From: Bacteroides ovatus
GTDB lineage: Bacteria; Bacteroidota; Bacteroidia; Bacteroidales; Bacteroidaceae
Assembly (NCBI RefSeq): GCF_001314995.1
Contig: NZ_CP012938.1
Location: forward strand, 5,890,001-5,954,000
Reading direction: 5' to 3'
Length of the DNA stretch: 64,000 bases
Under the pieces are notes generated by a model. That model was not told the origin of the DNA and did no database searches. It saw nothing but the letters and a program-made list of their open reading frames with translations. Positions 62,274 to 64,000 of the stretch are shown in pieces (within the stretch, counting starts at the first letter, position 1; every line of letters begins with the position of its first letter). Made by a program: the position numbers and the translations under genes.

Positions 62274-64000
62274 TTAAAATCCGATATTAAGTCCCAGTGA
62301 GAAAGATCGTGGCATGATACTGTTTTCTAATTCCGGGTCGAAGCCATTGAAACGTTTGCTGGCTATTACAAATATGTTATCCATATTAAAATTGATAGCT
62401 AGGTTTTTTGCATGGATCTTGTCACACCATTCTTTTTTCATTTGCCATGATAATCCGATGTTACGACAACGTAGGAATGAACCACTGACTACCATAGCAT
62501 CTGATTTCTCCCACATTTCAATAGCTGATTCTGCACTATCTGTATTAGGCAGGGTCCACCCTATTTCTATCGGCCATGTCGGAAGTCCGGGAATATTTGT
62601 GTAGACCTCATCTCCGGGCTTTTGCCAACGGTTTAGTAAATCGCGGTTTACATTTTTGGTTGGATCCGGCATCATACTGCCGCTTCCTTGAAAATCACTG
62701 TAAGGTGACGGCAAGCGTTTTTTACTACCTAATAAAAGGGAGAAACTGGTATTTAATGACAAAGATTTGTAACGGAAACTAAAACCGAGACCTCCGGTGA
62801 AGTACGGCTCTGTTTCTCCGGAATATACCAAGTAAGTAGTCGGATCGATACTTTTGCTCTTTTCTTCATCTGGGACCTCAACGTAGTTGAACATTGGTTT
62901 ACCATTACTTCCGTCAAGACCAGCAAAAGAGTATGACCAGAATGCACTCAGCGGATAACCTTCTTTTAATATCTGTGTACTACCTCCTCTCAAGTACATT
63001 GCTGTGTTTCTGTCAATTTTGGTTTCTCCACCTTTGTTCCAGTTTTTAGAGGCATTCAGGTTGATGTTCAGGCTGAAATCGCGCTTTTGGATAGGCGTGA
63101 ATGATAATGTGTATTCAATTCCCCGATTGTAAATAATTCCACCGTTACGTTTCATATCATCAATTCCGTATTCGAATGGCAAATCTACGGTGATTACCGC
63201 ATTGGAACGTCTGGTATAATATTCCAGATTCATATAGAACATACGGAACAGTTCCAGATCCACGCCGAAGTTCCAGTTTCTGGTACGTTCCCAGGAGAGA
63301 TATGGATTAGGTATCTGGCCGATAGTGGAGAAGTAGCGATTATATCCGGGTTGTACTCCCTGTTGGCTTAAGATTAGTTCAGGACTTTCTCGTGTTAAAG
63401 CATTTCCCTGAATACCGAATGTTCCTCTGAAATTAAGTGTAGTGATCCATTTCAAATGTTTTTGAAAGAAAGCCTCTTCTGATGCTCTCCAGGAGAGACC
63501 GAATGAATAAGTCGGGTCGATACGATGGTTTATATCCTGCCCGAAAACGTTGGAGGCATCATTTCGTACATTGGCATTGACTACATAGCGATTCTTGAAT
63601 GAATATGCGAAAGTAGCGAAGAATGAAAGGAAGTTGTTGGTATTGTCTGTTCTTTGCCAGCCTCTACTATAAATATCTCCTAATATTCCCCAGCCTGTTG
63701 GAGGATTGTTGGGAGTTATCACTTCACTTGGTATGGTAGGAGCAACAATACGTTCACCTCTGTCCGGCACATATCCCCAAACTTTATTGGCTGTTCCTTT
63801 CGCTGTAGATGAACGGAGTTCCATACCCAATAATGCGTTCAATCGGTTATCAGGATTGAATGCTTTACTGAATTGTAACTTGTTCTGAATATTGTAGGAA
63901 TACTGGTTGTTGTCGTTTGTATACAATATACCTCCGAATGGAAGCTGCGCAGCTTTAAATTCAGCACTGGTGGGAGTAACGGAATTAAAATCGTAGCCGC
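62274..64000 (-). CDS. SusC/RagA family TonB-linked outer membrane transporter, 3' part only
   Basis: The C-terminal 575 or so residues of a SusC-type transporter; the frame stays open to the right edge, so the signal peptide, carboxypeptidase-like and plug domains are outside. The visible part is barrel: SFGLSWRASEEAFFQKHLKW, TFGIQGNALT, WNFGVDLELF and the terminal SFSLGLNIGF ending in Phe, the outer membrane insertion signal. It pairs with the downstream SusD to import a TonB-driven substrate. The start at 63926 suggested by an in-frame TTG is not real. Confidence 0.95.
   Translation of the reverse strand, partial: GYDFNSVTPTSAEFKAAQLPFGGILYTNDNNQYSYNIQNKLQFSKAFNPDNRLNALLGMELRSSTAKGTANKVWGYVPDRGERIVAPTIPSEVITPNNPPTGWGILGDIYSRGWQRTDNTNNFLSFFATFAYSFKNRYVVNANVRNDASNVFGQDINHRIDPTYSFGLSWRASEEAFFQKHLKWITTLNFRGTFGIQGNALTRESPELILSQQGVQPGYNRYFSTIGQIPNPYLSWERTRNWNFGVDLELFRMFYMNLEYYTRRSNAVITVDLPFEYGIDDMKRNGGIIYNRGIEYTLSFTPIQKRDFSLNINLNASKNWNKGGETKIDRNTAMYLRGGSTQILKEGYPLSAFWSYSFAGLDGSNGKPMFNYVEVPDEEKSKSIDPTTYLVYSGETEPYFTGGLGFSFRYKSLSLNTSFSLLLGSKKRLPSPYSDFQGSGSMMPDPTKNVNRDLLNRWQKPGDEVYTNIPGLPTWPIEIGWTLPNTDSAESAIEMWEKSDAMVVSGSFLRCRNIGLSWQMKKEWCDKIHAKNLAINFNMDNIFVIASKRFNGFDPELENSIMPRSFSLGLNIGF

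Noticed and set aside
63924..63926. In-frame TTG as the start of the SusC-like gene
   Set aside because: The frame continues without a stop to base 64000 and the visible part is only barrel, so the true start is outside the window.

Overview
The window looks like a chromosomal segment of a gut Bacteroides (Bacteroidota, Bacteroidales), close to the B. thetaiotaomicron/B. ovatus group. The evidence is a SusC/SusD pair, many Bacteroidales-specific families (DUF4270, DUF4836, DUF5687, DUF5063, TonB-plug/MG2 proteins), promoters of the TTTG-N~20-TAnnTTTG type, few Shine-Dalgarno sites, and moderate GC. I found no tRNA, rRNA, transposase, prophage or CRISPR array. Most of the window is ordinary core chromosome.

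Layout. 1-4.9 kb (minus): S41 protease (cut by the left edge), dCMP deaminase, a lipoprotein, an M3 dipeptidyl carboxypeptidase and GAPDH. 5-8.6 kb: mscL, guaA, a Crp/Fnr regulator (minus) and marC. 8.7-14.3 kb: a rhomboid protease (minus), then a three-gene glycogen operon (debranching enzyme, glycosyltransferase, GH57). 14.5-18.4 kb: a DUF4270 lipoprotein and a half-length glycogen-synthase-like protein (minus), divergent from panC-panD. 18.6-31.6 kb (minus): an NfnA/NfnB-type fusion, serS, rplU-rpmA, a HAD phosphatase, a TraB-like protein, an NlpC/P60 lipoprotein, an ABC transporter with DUF5687, and an M16 peptidase. 30.8-33.6 kb: kdsA, a lipid kinase and miaA. 34.3-43.1 kb (minus): a probable seven-gene run, MFS permease, bifunctional nuclease, rsmE, DUF4836, ABC ATPase, FtsX-like permease and a TonB-plug protein without a barrel. 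43.5-46.1 kb: an rRNA methyltransferase, a 3'-5' exonuclease and DUF5063. 46.2-50.4 kb: ftsK-lolA-trxB. 50.5-53 kb: a GH20 hexosaminidase.

The main accessory element is at 53.1-64 kb (minus). It is a SusC/SusD pair followed by a lipoprotein, a TlpA-like thioredoxin, an S8-family protein, two retropepsin-PDZ proteins and a retropepsin-thioredoxin fusion, all codirectional and mostly tightly spaced. The S8 protein has lost every catalytic residue (Asp, His, Ser and probably the oxyanion Asn). The fusion protein has damaged DTG motifs. The lipoprotein resembles a zinc-peptidase family but has no HExxH. The locus therefore combines a nutrient-import pair with redox proteins, two plausibly active aspartic proteases and several apparent pseudo-proteases. 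A role in peptide or protein capture is an inference.

The most unexpected noncoding signal is a set of three unrelated intergenic arrays (8617-8720, 18525-18634, 34060-34191). Each is built of imperfect units in an exact 22-nt register, each with a different unit sequence, and each lies downstream of a minus-strand gene. Two run up to or into a stop codon. I cannot assign them to a described element. A compact promoter-plus-terminator unit at 43276-43377 looks like a free-standing small RNA of about 70 nt.
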